Below are positions 17,761-27,434 of a stretch of 64,000 bases of DNA, one piece after another; positions within the stretch are counted from its first letter, which is position 1; each line of letters opens with the position of its first letter. The position numbers and the translations under genes are program-made. The notes below the pieces were generated by a model. The model was not told where the DNA came from and made no database searches. It saw only the letters and a list, made by a program, of their open reading frames with translations. Source of the DNA: Lysobacter antibioticus (GTDB lineage Bacteria; Pseudomonadota; Gammaproteobacteria; Xanthomonadales; Xanthomonadaceae); assembly GCF_000731095.1 (NCBI RefSeq), contig NZ_JMTZ01000010.1, positions 1-64,000 of the forward strand, written 5' to 3'.

Positions 17761-20676
17761 TCAGAAGAACTTGTAGTTCACGCCGACGTAGTAGGCGCGG
17801 CCGATCGAGTCGTACAGACCCGAGCCGAAGCCCGTGCCGAACAGGTTGACCGGCGGATCGGAGTCGAACAGGTTGGTCACACCGCCGTAGATCTGCCAGC
17901 CGCTGTCCTTGATCGTGTAGCTGCCGCGCACATCGTGGAACACGCCCGAACCGGCCTTGATCGGCCTCGTCGAGGTCGGGTTCGAACGGTAGCTGGCGTT
18001 GGTCACGCGCAAGCCGCCGTCGGCGAAGCGGGTGCTCCAGTTCACGTCCCAGTTGTCGCGCATGTAGGAAGCGCGAACGGTGGCCTTCCATTCCGGGAAG
18101 CCCAGGGTCTTGTTCTGGTCGACCGACTCGTCCTTGTCTTCCTGGAACGGATAGTCGGTGTAGCCGAGCACCTTGGTGGCGTTGAGGTCCCAACGCATGC
18201 GGCCGCCCCACAGCCCGTGGCTGTAGTACATGCCGAGGTCGATACCGTCGGTGGTGGTGGCGGCGATGTTCTGGTTGATCGAGGTCAGGAAGCTGATCTG
18301 ACCGTCGGGACCACGTTCGGTGTTGCGGCAGTAGATGTTGTCGATGCCGTTGGGGTTATCGACGCAGCGATCGGCGGTTTCCTGGAAGGTCGGCGCGGTG
18401 ATCGAGTCGATGAGCTTGATCTCCCAGTAGTCGACGTTCATACCGAAGCCTTCCAGGAAGGTCGGGGTGAACACGAAACCCGCGGTCCAGCTGCGGCCGG
18501 TTTCCGGATCGAGATCCGGGTTGCTGCCCGACAGGCCTTCGTTGGTGGCGGAGAACTCATCGGTGAACGTCGGCGCCAGACCCAACGCGGCACAGTTGCG
18601 GGCGCGCACCGCGGGGTTCTTGGCGTTGCCGATGTTGTCCATATCGCAAGGATCGGCGACGCCGCCGAAGTTCTGCGACTGGCCGCCGAACAGTTCGTCG
18701 ATGTTCGGCGCTCGCACCGCGGCCGACATGTTGCCGCGGACGCGCAGGCTGTCGTTGATCGCCCAGTCCAGGTTGTAGCGCCAGGCTTTGGCGCCGCCGA
18801 TGGTGTCGTACTTCGAGTAACGCGCTGCAGCGCCGACGGTCAGGCTCTTGATCGCCGGCAGGTCGGCCAACAGCGGCACCGCGACTTCGGCCCAGATTTC
18901 GCGGACGTTGTAGCTGCCGCCCGAATTCGGGATCGCATTGAGGAAGGTCTCGAAGTTGATGTCCAGCGGATCGTTGATCGAACGGCTGGTTTCGCGGCGG
19001 TACTCGACACCGGTGCCGAAGCTGACCGGGCCGGCCTTGAGCTCGAACAGGTTGTTGTTGGTCAGCGAACCGCCGGCCACGAACTGGGTCAGGCGCGCCT
19101 TGGAGATCGTGGTGACGTTGAACCAGTTGGCCGCGGCCGGGCTGATCGCGCCTTCGCCGAAGACCGAGAACGGAATGCACGAGGCGGCGACTTCCGGCGA
19201 CACTTGACCGTAGCCCTGGTTGAAATCCAGCGCCAGATTGGTGTGGCCCGGGTCGATCTTGGAACGGCAGACGATATTGCCGTTCGCGTCCTTGACCGCG
19301 TCCAGACCGGCGTAGAACCGCTCCATGTGACGGTTGTTGAGATTGCGGCGGCGCTCGTGGGTGCGGCCGTAGTTGACCGACACGTCGTACAGCCAGTCGC
19401 TGGTCAGCGCGCCTTCGGCGCCGAACACGACGCGGGCGGTCTGGCGGTCGGTGTCTTCGCCGCGCAGGCCGGCATCGACGTCGTTACGTCCGACGCGAAT
19501 GGACTGGCGAGCGCCCATCAGCGCCAGCAGTTCCGGCGTCACGTAGGCGTTATCCCGCTCGATGATGTGCGGGTTGCCGGTGCCGCCGAACGCAGGCGAG
19601 AAGTACGACTTGCTGTGCACCTTGCTGTACATGCCTTCGAAGTACAGGCGGTGGTCCTGGTTCAGATCGAAGCCGGCGACGGCGCTGACGGTGTCGCGCT
19701 TGTACTGCGGCTGGATCTGCAGGTCCTGGTTGCCGTCGAGGCGGTCGCAGTTCTGGCAGGTGGCGTTGGTATTGCGCAGGGTCGGACTATCGCGATCGAA
19801 CGGACCGTCGAAGCGCTGCTTGCGCACCTGGCCGTTCGGATCGAAGGTGTAGCGCAGTTCCGGCAGGAAGTTGCTGCCGAGCGAGAAGGTGCCGGCGCTG
19901 GTGATGGTGTAGTTGCCGGCGTTCGGCAGCAGGGTGTTGTCGAAGCCGCTGCCGGGCGAACGGATGGCGCGGTAGGCCTGCTTGCCGAAGCGGTCGCCGA
20001 ACATCAGGCGGTCCTGCTGGCTGTGCTCGAACGACAGTGCGACGTTGCCGCGGTCTTCGGCGAAGTTCCAGCCACCGGTCAGCGAGATGAATTCCTTGCC
20101 GAAGCTGCCGTGCTGGCTGTCGCCGATCTGCGCGTGCAGGTTGGCGCCTTCGAACTTCTTCTTGAGGATGAAGTTGACCACGCCGGAGACGGCGTCGGCG
20201 CCGTACACCGCGGAAGCGCCGCCGGTGATGATTTCGACGCGCTCGACCCAGTCGGCCGGGATCAGGTTGGTGTCGACGGCCGAGGTGCCGGCGGACGCGC
20301 CGACCATGCGGCGACCGTTGACCAGCACCAGGGTGCGGGCGGTGCCGAGGTTGCGCAGGTCCTGCATCGCCACGCCGGCGGTGCCGATGAAGCGACCGGA
20401 GTTGCCCATCGTGAACGTGGTGGCCAGCTGCGGCATCGTCGTCAGCAGGTCGCCGATGTTGATCGCGCCGGTCGCCTTGATGTCTTCGGCGGTCAGGACG
20501 CTGACCGGGGCCGGGGAGACGACGTTCGGGTTGGAGATGCGCGAACCGGTAACGGTAACGGTTTCGATCTTGGTGACGTCTTCATTCGAAGCCGTTTCCG
20601 CCTGCTGTGCATAGGCGGGCGCGACGACGCCGACCAGTGCGGTACAAACAGCAGTGGTGAGTATTTTTCTGTTCAC
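17761..20676 (-). CDS. TonB-dependent outer-membrane receptor
   Basis: A protein of 971 aa. Such receptors import bound ligands across the outer membrane with energy from TonB-ExbBD. A signal peptide (NRKILTTAVCTALVGVVAPAYAQ) precedes the TonB box region (ETVTVTGSRI) and a plug domain at about residues 35-170 (DLRNLGTARTLVLVNGRRM, GGASAVYGADAVSGVVNFIL). A long beta-barrel follows and ends in the membrane-insertion signature YVGVNYKFF. The GTG at 20676 is chosen because AGGAG lies at good spacing upstream; an ATG 30 bases further up would put extra residues before the signal peptide. The ligand is unknown. The type resembles the large-receptor group of xanthomonads. It stands alone, divergent from tamA. 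Confidence 0.93.
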   Translation of the reverse strand: MNRKILTTAVCTALVGVVAPAYAQQAETASNEDVTKIETVTVTGSRISNPNVVSPAPVSVLTAEDIKATGAINIGDLLTTMPQLATTFTMGNSGRFIGTAGVAMQDLRNLGTARTLVLVNGRRMVGASAGTSAVDTNLIPADWVERVEIITGGASAVYGADAVSGVVNFILKKKFEGANLHAQIGDSQHGSFGKEFISLTGGWNFAEDRGNVALSFEHSQQDRLMFGDRFGKQAYRAIRSPGSGFDNTLLPNAGNYTITSAGTFSLGSNFLPELRYTFDPNGQVRKQRFDGPFDRDSPTLRNTNATCQNCDRLDGNQDLQIQPQYKRDTVSAVAGFDLNQDHRLYFEGMYSKVHSKSYFSPAFGGTGNPHIIERDNAYVTPELLALMGARQSIRVGRNDVDAGLRGEDTDRQTARVVFGAEGALTSDWLYDVSVNYGRTHERRRNLNNRHMERFYAGLDAVKDANGNIVCRSKIDPGHTNLALDFNQGYGQVSPEVAASCIPFSVFGEGAISPAAANWFNVTTISKARLTQFVAGGSLTNNNLFELKAGPVSFGTGVEYRRETSRSINDPLDINFETFLNAIPNSGGSYNVREIWAEVAVPLLADLPAIKSLTVGAAARYSKYDTIGGAKAWRYNLDWAINDSLRVRGNMSAAVRAPNIDELFGGQSQNFGGVADPCDMDNIGNAKNPAVRARNCAALGLAPTFTDEFSATNEGLSGSNPDLDPETGRSWTAGFVFTPTFLEGFGMNVDYWEIKLIDSITAPTFQETADRCVDNPNGIDNIYCRNTERGPDGQISFLTSINQNIAATTTDGIDLGMYYSHGLWGGRMRWDLNATKVLGYTDYPFQEDKDESVDQNKTLGFPEWKATVRASYMRDNWDVNWSTRFADGGLRVTNASYRSNPTSTRPIKAGSGVFHDVRGSYTIKDSGWQIYGGVTNLFDSDPPVNLFGTGFGSGLYDSIGRAYYVGVNYKFF

Positions 20677-20921
20677 GAAGTGGACTCCTGAAATATGCAG
20701 TGACATTGCTTCCCTACCGTGTGACTTCCCTGATGGCTGGGAGTGGTGGATTGGCTGTTTTCTAGGAGACCCCGATGAGCCCGCAGCACAGCCCCCAGCG
20801 CTTGCGGTCAGTTCCCCTGAGGCCGAAATTACGACTTCTTAACGCCAGATGCAACGAATCTGCAAAGTGGCTGAACAAAATACGTAAGCAATACAAGCCT
20901 TTACCGGTTATCCTGATCGCT

Positions 20922-22892
20922 ATGCCATTGATCCCCCGTCTTTTTTTCGCCGTCGCCCTGGTACTTGGAGCCGCCGGCACGGCCCGGGCGGCCAAAATCG
21001 GCAAAGTCGAGATCGTCGGCCTCGATGAGGCCATGACCCAAAACGTGCGCGTTTCCCTGTCCCTGGTCGATACGATCGGCAAGGACGTGTCCGGGCGCCG
21101 CCTGGGCTATCTGCTGCGCGAGGCCGAAAACGAGGCCCGCGAGGCCCTGGAGCCGTTCGGCTACTACTCGCCGACGATCAAGGTCGAGGATTCCCGCGGC
21201 ACCCGCCGCCGCGCCCCGGCGCTGCCCGCCGACTCCAGCCCGGCTGAAGCCAGCCCGGTCGGGGCGAGCCCGGCCGACGCCGATCAGGCTGAAGCGAGCC
21301 AGGCCGAGGCCGGCATCGGCGAAGACCCGTCCGCCCGAGACGCTTCGTCCCAGGGCTCGGCCGCCTCGGCAGCGACCCCTTCGGTGCCGATCACCGTCAC
21401 CCTGACCATCGACAAGGGCGAACCGGTCAAGGTGCGGCGCTCCGACATCGCCATCCTCGGCGCCGGCAGCGACGACCGTTACCTCAACCAGGACCTCGAC
21501 GCCTTCCGGCCCGGCCCGGACCAGGTCTTCAATCACGAGCTGTACGAGGCCAGCAAGACCAAGATCACCCGGCGTCTGGCCGAGCGCGGCTACTTCGATG
21601 CGGATTTTTCTTCGCGGCGGGTGGAAGTGACTCGCGCCGAACATGCCGCCGACATCGACCTGGTCTGGACCAGCGGTCAGCGCTACGACATGGGCCCGAT
21701 CACCTTCGAGCAGACGCCCAAGCGGATCATCCGCGACAGCCTGCTCGAGCGCCTGGTGTACTGGGAACAGGGCAGCTACTACCACCAAGGCAAGCTCGAC
21801 CGCTTTCGCGAGTCGCTGTCGCGGCTGGATTATTTCGCCAGCATCGACATCGAGCCGCAGCCGGATCAGGCGGTCGACGGCCAGGTGCCGGTCAAGGTCG
21901 TCCTGACCCCGGCCAAGCGCAGCATCTATACCGCCGGCCTGAGCTACGGCACCGACAGCGGCGCCGGCGTGCGTCTCGGCCTGGAACGGCGTTACCTCAA
22001 CGACCGCGGCCACAAGGCCCTGGCCCAGGTCGATTTCGCCGAGCGCCGCAAGACCGCGACCCTGCAGTACCGCATCCCGGCCTTCGCCTGGCTCGACGGC
22101 TGGTACACCTTCAGCCTGCAGGGCACCGACGAGCAGACCGACTACATCGACTCGCGCCGCATCGAATTGGTCGCCAGCCGCAGCGGCAAGATCAACCAGC
22201 GCTGGACCGCCACCGCCTCGGTGCACGGCCTGCGCGAGCGTTGGGCCTATGCCGACGAGGACGACGACGATCCGACCACGCCGGTCGAATACCGTTCGGC
22301 GACCTTTTTGTATCCCTCGTTCCGCGTCGAGTACGTCGATGCCGACGACCGCTTGTATCCGCGCAACGGCATCGCCGCCACCGCGATGCTGCGCGGCGGC
22401 CTGGAAAGCGTCGGTTCGGATGCGAACTTCCTGCAACTGCACACGACCGCGCGCTGGTACAAAGGCCTGGGCCCGCGCAGCCGCCTGATCGCCCGCGGCG
22501 AACTCGGCCACACCTTCACCGACGCCTTGGTCGACATGCCGCCGACCCTGCGTTTCTACGCCGGCGGCGACCGCAGCATCCGCGGCTACGAATGGCGCGA
22601 AGTCGGGCCGCGCATCCCCGCGATCGACGGCCGTAAGGCGTTCGCGCTGGGCGCCAAGAACGTGGTCACCGGCAGCGTCGAGTACGAGCAGTACTTCAAC
22701 GACAGCTGGGGTGCGGCGGTGTTCGTCGACAGCGGCAGCGCGTTCGACAACACCCCGAAGCTGCGCACCGGCGTCGGCGTGGGCGTACGGTGGCGTTCGC
22801 CGGTCGGCCCCTTGCGGATCGACATCGCGCGCGGCCTGGACGACCCGGATTCGGGTTTCCAGCTGTATCTCAACATCGGCGCCGATCTCTAA
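20922..22892 (+). CDS. tamA: Autotransporter/outer-membrane assembly protein TamA
   Basis: A protein of 656 aa. TamA is an Omp85-family barrel that works with TamB in outer-membrane assembly and envelope lipid homeostasis. It has a signal peptide (RLFFAVALVLGAAGTARAA), three POTRA repeats over about residues 25-330 and a 16-strand barrel. The family signature DRSIRGYEWREVGP and the C-terminal LYLNIGADL are present. The first POTRA is interrupted by about 55 residues of Ala/Ser/Glu/Asp-rich low-complexity sequence (about residues 100-155). The ATG at 20922 begins the signal peptide. It is followed by tamB after 30 bp. Confidence 0.94.
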   Translation: MPLIPRLFFAVALVLGAAGTARAAKIGKVEIVGLDEAMTQNVRVSLSLVDTIGKDVSGRRLGYLLREAENEAREALEPFGYYSPTIKVEDSRGTRRRAPALPADSSPAEASPVGASPADADQAEASQAEAGIGEDPSARDASSQGSAASAATPSVPITVTLTIDKGEPVKVRRSDIAILGAGSDDRYLNQDLDAFRPGPDQVFNHELYEASKTKITRRLAERGYFDADFSSRRVEVTRAEHAADIDLVWTSGQRYDMGPITFEQTPKRIIRDSLLERLVYWEQGSYYHQGKLDRFRESLSRLDYFASIDIEPQPDQAVDGQVPVKVVLTPAKRSIYTAGLSYGTDSGAGVRLGLERRYLNDRGHKALAQVDFAERRKTATLQYRIPAFAWLDGWYTFSLQGTDEQTDYIDSRRIELVASRSGKINQRWTATASVHGLRERWAYADEDDDDPTTPVEYRSATFLYPSFRVEYVDADDRLYPRNGIAATAMLRGGLESVGSDANFLQLHTTARWYKGLGPRSRLIARGELGHTFTDALVDMPPTLRFYAGGDRSIRGYEWREVGPRIPAIDGRKAFALGAKNVVTGSVEYEQYFNDSWGAAVFVDSGSAFDNTPKLRTGVGVGVRWRSPVGPLRIDIARGLDDPDSGFQLYLNIGADL

Positions 22893-22922
22893 GGCACGCG
22901 GCCAGGACGACCCTGCAACGAC

Positions 22923-25900
22923 ATGAGCGATACGCCGAAAACTCCCGAACAACTGCTGCTCGAACGCCGGCAGCGTCGTCGCGCGGCGGCCAAGCGCTGG
23001 GCCTGGCGCAGCAGTTTCATCGCCGGCTCGTTGACCCTGTTGATCGCGGCCGGCCTGTACTGGCTGATCAGCACCATCGCCGGCCGCGACCTGTTGCTGG
23101 CGCAGATCGTTTCGCGCCTGCCGGCCGATTCGACCTTCACCTGGACCGCGGCCGAGGGGCCGGTGTCGGGGCCGCTGACCTTGCGCGGCGTGCGCTTCGC
23201 TTATAAGGGCACGGTGTTCACCGCCGAGCGCATCTTCGTCGATCCGGCCTTGGGCCCCCTGCTCGGCCGCAAGCTGCGCCTGGACGCGCTGCAGGTCGAG
23301 AACGCCACCCTCGACCTGCCCAAGAGCGACGAGCCCTTCGAGTTGCCGAGCTGGCCCGAGGTGCTGCCACAGATCGAACCGCCGCTGGCCTTGCAGGCCG
23401 ACGACGTGCGCATCGACGGTTTCAAGCTCAGCCAGGAAGGCGAGCCGCTGATCGACGTGCGCCGCCTGCGCGCCGGGCTCGATGCGCAGTCGGGCAAGCT
23501 GCATGTCGAGAAACTCGAAGCGCTGACCGACCGCGGCCGTTTCACCGTGCACGGCGAGTACGAACCGCGCAACGACTTCAAGACCGACGTGGTGGCGACC
23601 GTGGTGTTGCCGAGCGCGCCGGGGCGCACGCCGCCGCGGCTGGGCCTGGTCGCGCGCGGCGACCTGTCGCGCATGGACGTCGCCATCGCCGGCGCCGCAC
23701 CCGGTCCGGTGCGTGCGAGCCTGACCCTGCGCGGCAAGGACGATCCGCGCTGGCAGTTGCGCGCGCGCGCCGATGCGCTCGATGTCGGCTTGCTGCTCTC
23801 GCCCGAGGCCAAGCCGAGCGACACGCCGATGGCGTTGCGCTTCGAGGCCGGCGGCGTCGGCGGCAACGCCGACCTCAACGGCGAATTCCGCCAGGGCGAT
23901 CTGGCGGTGACGGTGTTGCCGTCGAAGATTTCGCTCAAGGACCAGGTGCTCGACGTGCAGCCGTTGGCGCTGCAGTTGTTCGATGGCACCGCGACGCTGC
24001 GCGGCCATGCCGACTTCACCGACGCCGACAACGGCCAGTTCAAGTTTGCCGTCAATGCGCGTGATCTGCGTTGGGGCGGCCAGCCCGCGGCGACCACCGC
24101 GACCGCGGCCGCCATCGCCAAGCCTTCGCGCGCGCCGCAGGCGCCGGCCACGCCGGCGATCGTGCTGGAGACCGCCGAGCTCGGGTTCGCCGGCACGGTC
24201 AAGGCCTGGGCGGCGATCGGTAAGGCTCGGCTGCTGCGCGACAAGCAAGCCGCGACGGTCGAGTTCGACGGCCGCGGCGACGACCAGCGCATGAGCCTGA
24301 AGACGCTCAAGGCCAAGATGCCGACCGGCCAGCTCGACGGCAGCGGCGACGTCGCCTGGGCGCCGGCGCTCGGCTGGAACTTCAAGGCGACGCTGTCGGG
24401 TTTCGACCCGGGTTATTTCGCGCCGGAATGGAAGGGCGCGGTCGACGGCCAGCTCGCCAGCACCGGCGCCACCCGCGCCGACGGCGGCCTGGACATCCGC
24501 GTCGACGCCGAACGCCTCGGCGGCCGTCTGCGCGACCGGCCGCTCGGCGGACGCGGTCGCTTCGCGATGCACGGTGCCGCGCCCGGCAAGAGCGACGACG
24601 CTTACGAAGGCGACGTCGCCCTGACCCTAGGCGGCAGCCGCGTCGATGCCAAGGGCAAGCTCGCCCAGGCGATCGAACTCGACGCCAAGCTGGCGCCGCT
24701 GCAGCTCAACGATCTGTTGCCGAACACCGCCGGCAGCCTTACAGGCACGCTCAAGCTCAGTGGCGCGCGCGATGCGCCGAACATCGACGCCGACCTGACC
24801 GGCAGCGGCCTCAAGTACGGCGACTACACGGCGGCGAGTTTCAGCGCCAAGGGCCGCCTGCCCTGGCGCGGCCGCGGCGGCGAACTGGCCCTGCGTGCGA
24901 GCGATCTCAATGCCGGCCTCGCCCTGTCGTCGGTGAGCGTCGATGCGCGCGGCGCGGTCGAGTCCCTGCAACTGCAGGCGCAGGCCGACAGCGAGGTCGC
25001 CCAGCTCGCACTGGCCGGCCATGCCGACAAGCGCGGCGCGACCTGGCAAGGCGCGCTGGCATCGCTGCAGCTGACGCCGAGCAAGGGCGCCTCCTGGCGT
25101 TTGCAGCAGGCCGCGCAGTTCCGTTGGGACGGACGCAATGGCGCGTTGACGAATGCCTGCCTGGCTTCGAGCAGCGGCGGTTCGCTGTGCGCCAGCGCGG
25201 ACTGGCCGCGACGCGGTGTCGATATCAAGGGGCAGGGGTTGCCGCTGTTGTTGGCGCAAGCCTATCTGCCCGAGCGCAGCGACAAGCGGCCGTGGCTGCT
25301 GCGCGGCGAAATCGCGCTCGACGGCGAACTGCGTCCGGTCGGCAACGGCTGGCGCGGCCAGGTCGATATCAGCTCGGCCGGCGGCGGTCTCAAGTTCAGC
25401 GAACGCGCGCGCCGCGAACTGCTGCGCTACAACGCTCTGTCGCTGAAGGCGACCTTCGACCCGAACAAGCTCAACGCCGAACTCAAGGCCGGCTTCAACG
25501 ACGACGGCCACATCGATGCCAAGATCGCGACCGGTTGGGACGCCTATGCGCCCCTGTCCGGAGACGTCTCGGTCGACACCGACGAACTCACCTGGCTGGA
25601 GATGTTCTCGCCCGACATCGTCGAGCCCAAGGGCCGTCTCGAAGGCCGCATCAGCCTGGCCGGCACGCGTTCGCAACCCTTGCTCGGCGGCCAGGCCCAG
25701 CTGAGCCAGTTCACCACCGAACTGCCCGCGCTCGGCATCGTCCTGCAGAACGGCAACGTCCGCCTCGACGCGCAGAGCGACGGCAGCGCGCGCATCGCCG
25801 GCAGCGTGCGCTCCGGCGAAGGCACCTTGAATATCGACGGCACGCTCGGTTGGCAGGGCGACGACACGCCGCTGGTGCTCAACCTGCGCGGCACCAACGT

Positions 25901-26807
25901 GCTCGCCTCCGACACCCGCGACCTGCATGCGATCGCCAACCCCGACCTGACCGTGCGCTACGCGGCCAAGCAGCCGCTGCAAGTCACTGGCACCGTGACC
26001 ATCCCGACCGCGCGCATCGACCTGGAACGCCTCGACCAGGGCGTGTCGGTGTCCGAGGACGTCGTGGTGCTCGACCCGGCCGATCCGGAAGACACCGGCG
26101 CTTCGCCGCTCGACCTCGATCTGACTCTGGTGGTCGGCGAGCAGGTCAAGCTCAACGGCTTCGGCCTCGACGGCAAGCTCGGCGGCCAGATGCGGGTGCG
26201 TTCGCGCCCGGGTCGCGAGATGACCGCCAACGGCGCGCTCAACGTCGAAGGCCGCTACACCGCCTACGGCCAGAAACTGCAGATCACCCGCGGCCGCCTG
26301 GCCTGGAACAACGGCCCGGTGTCGGACCCGATCCTCGACGTGCGCGCCGAACGCGAAGTCGGCGCGGTCACCGCCGGGGTCGACATCAGCGGCCGGGTCA
26401 GTTCGCCGCAGGTCAATGTCTGGTCGAACCCGGCCAGCTCGCAGTCCGAAGCGCTGGCCTATCTCGCACTCGGCCGGCCGTTGTCGTCGGTCAGCGGCGA
26501 CGAAGGCCGCCAGCTCAACGCCGCCAGCGCTGCGCTCTCGGCCGGCGGCGGCATGCTCGCCTCGCAGCTCGGCGCCAAAATCGGCCTCGACGATGCCGGC
26601 GTGATGGAAAGCCGCGCCCTCGGCGGTTCGGTGCTCGGCGTCGGCAAATACCTGTCGCCGCGCCTGTACGTCGGCTACGGCGTGTCCCTGCTCGGCACCG
26701 GCCAGGTGCTGACCTTGAAGTATCTGCTGCGCAAGGGCTTCGACATCGAGATCGAGTCGAGCACGATCGAGAACCGCGCTTCGATCAATTGGCGCAAGGA
26801 AAAATAA
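22923..26807 (+). CDS. tamB: Translocation and assembly module protein TamB
   Basis: A protein of 1294 aa. TamB is a long periplasm-spanning beta-helix anchored in the inner membrane that partners TamA and is thought to move phospholipid toward the outer membrane. One N-terminal membrane helix lies at about residues 28-48 (SSFIAGSLTLLIAAGLYWLI). Repetitive beta-sheet sequence follows over most of the length, and the conserved C-terminal DUF490 region covers about 950-1294 (GRLAWNNGPVSDPILDVRA, LALGRPLSSV, LSPRLYVGYGVSL, then YLLRKGFDIEIES). It is co-transcribed with tamA. The protein is slightly shorter than many but complete. Confidence 0.94.
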   Translation: MSDTPKTPEQLLLERRQRRRAAAKRWAWRSSFIAGSLTLLIAAGLYWLISTIAGRDLLLAQIVSRLPADSTFTWTAAEGPVSGPLTLRGVRFAYKGTVFTAERIFVDPALGPLLGRKLRLDALQVENATLDLPKSDEPFELPSWPEVLPQIEPPLALQADDVRIDGFKLSQEGEPLIDVRRLRAGLDAQSGKLHVEKLEALTDRGRFTVHGEYEPRNDFKTDVVATVVLPSAPGRTPPRLGLVARGDLSRMDVAIAGAAPGPVRASLTLRGKDDPRWQLRARADALDVGLLLSPEAKPSDTPMALRFEAGGVGGNADLNGEFRQGDLAVTVLPSKISLKDQVLDVQPLALQLFDGTATLRGHADFTDADNGQFKFAVNARDLRWGGQPAATTATAAAIAKPSRAPQAPATPAIVLETAELGFAGTVKAWAAIGKARLLRDKQAATVEFDGRGDDQRMSLKTLKAKMPTGQLDGSGDVAWAPALGWNFKATLSGFDPGYFAPEWKGAVDGQLASTGATRADGGLDIRVDAERLGGRLRDRPLGGRGRFAMHGAAPGKSDDAYEGDVALTLGGSRVDAKGKLAQAIELDAKLAPLQLNDLLPNTAGSLTGTLKLSGARDAPNIDADLTGSGLKYGDYTAASFSAKGRLPWRGRGGELALRASDLNAGLALSSVSVDARGAVESLQLQAQADSEVAQLALAGHADKRGATWQGALASLQLTPSKGASWRLQQAAQFRWDGRNGALTNACLASSSGGSLCASADWPRRGVDIKGQGLPLLLAQAYLPERSDKRPWLLRGEIALDGELRPVGNGWRGQVDISSAGGGLKFSERARRELLRYNALSLKATFDPNKLNAELKAGFNDDGHIDAKIATGWDAYAPLSGDVSVDTDELTWLEMFSPDIVEPKGRLEGRISLAGTRSQPLLGGQAQLSQFTTELPALGIVLQNGNVRLDAQSDGSARIAGSVRSGEGTLNIDGTLGWQGDDTPLVLNLRGTNVLASDTRDLHAIANPDLTVRYAAKQPLQVTGTVTIPTARIDLERLDQGVSVSEDVVVLDPADPEDTGASPLDLDLTLVVGEQVKLNGFGLDGKLGGQMRVRSRPGREMTANGALNVEGRYTAYGQKLQITRGRLAWNNGPVSDPILDVRAEREVGAVTAGVDISGRVSSPQVNVWSNPASSQSEALAYLALGRPLSSVSGDEGRQLNAASAALSAGGGMLASQLGAKIGLDDAGVMESRALGGSVLGVGKYLSPRLYVGYGVSLLGTGQVLTLKYLLRKGFDIEIESSTIENRASINWRKEK

Positions 26808-26837
26808 TGCTGCGCGAGCGATCAGTGGGCATTGTTT

Positions 26838-26863
26838 AGGAGTGCCGGAGCGGCCGGCTCCTT
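26838..26863 (+). terminator. Weak hairpin after tamB
   Basis: Imperfect stem AGGAG-CCGG / CCGGCTCCT with a two-base bulge, 30 bp past the tamB stop, without a clear T-run. It could end the tamAB transcript but is a weak candidate. Confidence 0.3.
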
Positions 26864-27024
26864 GCCGCATATAAGAAGGGGCCGGAACAGCCCCGCTTCT
26901 TGCAGCGCGCAGTACATCGAGTGCGCCAAGGACCGCCCTTGTCGGTCGACCAGAGTTCTACAGCATAACTGTGGAGTCGCGTTGGTTGAGTCTTGTGTGA
27001 ACATCACTCGGAAATCAAAGTGCC

Positions 27025-27330
27025 ATGACATCTTCGCCATTAGTCCGCCATATAGGGGTTGCTGCTGTCTCGCTAGCAATTTCGTTGATTTCAGTGTGGC
27101 TATATGTGCGCCTGGGACAGCCGCCTCTGAACGTCATCTACGAACTCCTGTTTCTTGTCGGCATATACGCAGGATTTCTATGGTCTAACTGGCCCCTGTT
27201 TGCTGAAAGGAGCGCGCTCGAGAAAGCGGTAGGGAGGGGCATTTTTTCAGCAATCGCTACGGCGGTCTGGTTGCTTATCGACTTCTGTGCAGCTGCAGCG
27301 TTTCAGCTTGCGATTGGGGGAGCCCTTTGA
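27025..27330 (+). CDS. Small multi-spanning membrane protein, unknown function
   Basis: A protein of 101 aa with three hydrophobic segments: about residues 10-30 (GVAAVSLAISLISVWLYVRLG), 36-54 (LNVIYELLFLVGIYAGFLW) and 73-97. Composition differs from neighbours: by hand count 27061-27300 is about 53% GC, against a much higher surrounding average, with frequent A/T third positions. I do not recognise the family. The low GC suggests transferred or relaxed sequence. Three membrane segments in frame argue that it is real. Confidence 0.55.
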   Translation: MTSSPLVRHIGVAAVSLAISLISVWLYVRLGQPPLNVIYELLFLVGIYAGFLWSNWPLFAERSALEKAVGRGIFSAIATAVWLLIDFCAAAAFQLAIGGAL

Positions 27331-27434
27331 CCTGATCGGCTTGGGAGCGTGTCGCTCAGTTGGTGCAAGGAGAGTAGGCGGTATCGTTCGCGGGCTACGG
27401 CGATGAAAGCCGCTCGCCAGTAAGGAGAGCCACG

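Noticed and set aside
17935-20691. A long open frame on the plus strand opposite the TonB-dependent receptor
   Set aside because: It is the mirror of a real gene at high GC. Its translation is full of Arg/Gly/Ala with no domain, while the minus strand encodes a full receptor with signal peptide and barrel.
20901-24572. A very long minus-strand open frame across tamA and tamB
   Set aside because: It has no motif or start region and runs opposite two convincing genes. Codon bias belongs to the plus strand.
26822-27079. An 85-codon minus-strand frame near the low-GC patch
   Set aside because: No ribosome-binding site, no domain and an overlap with the better three-helix membrane protein gene.
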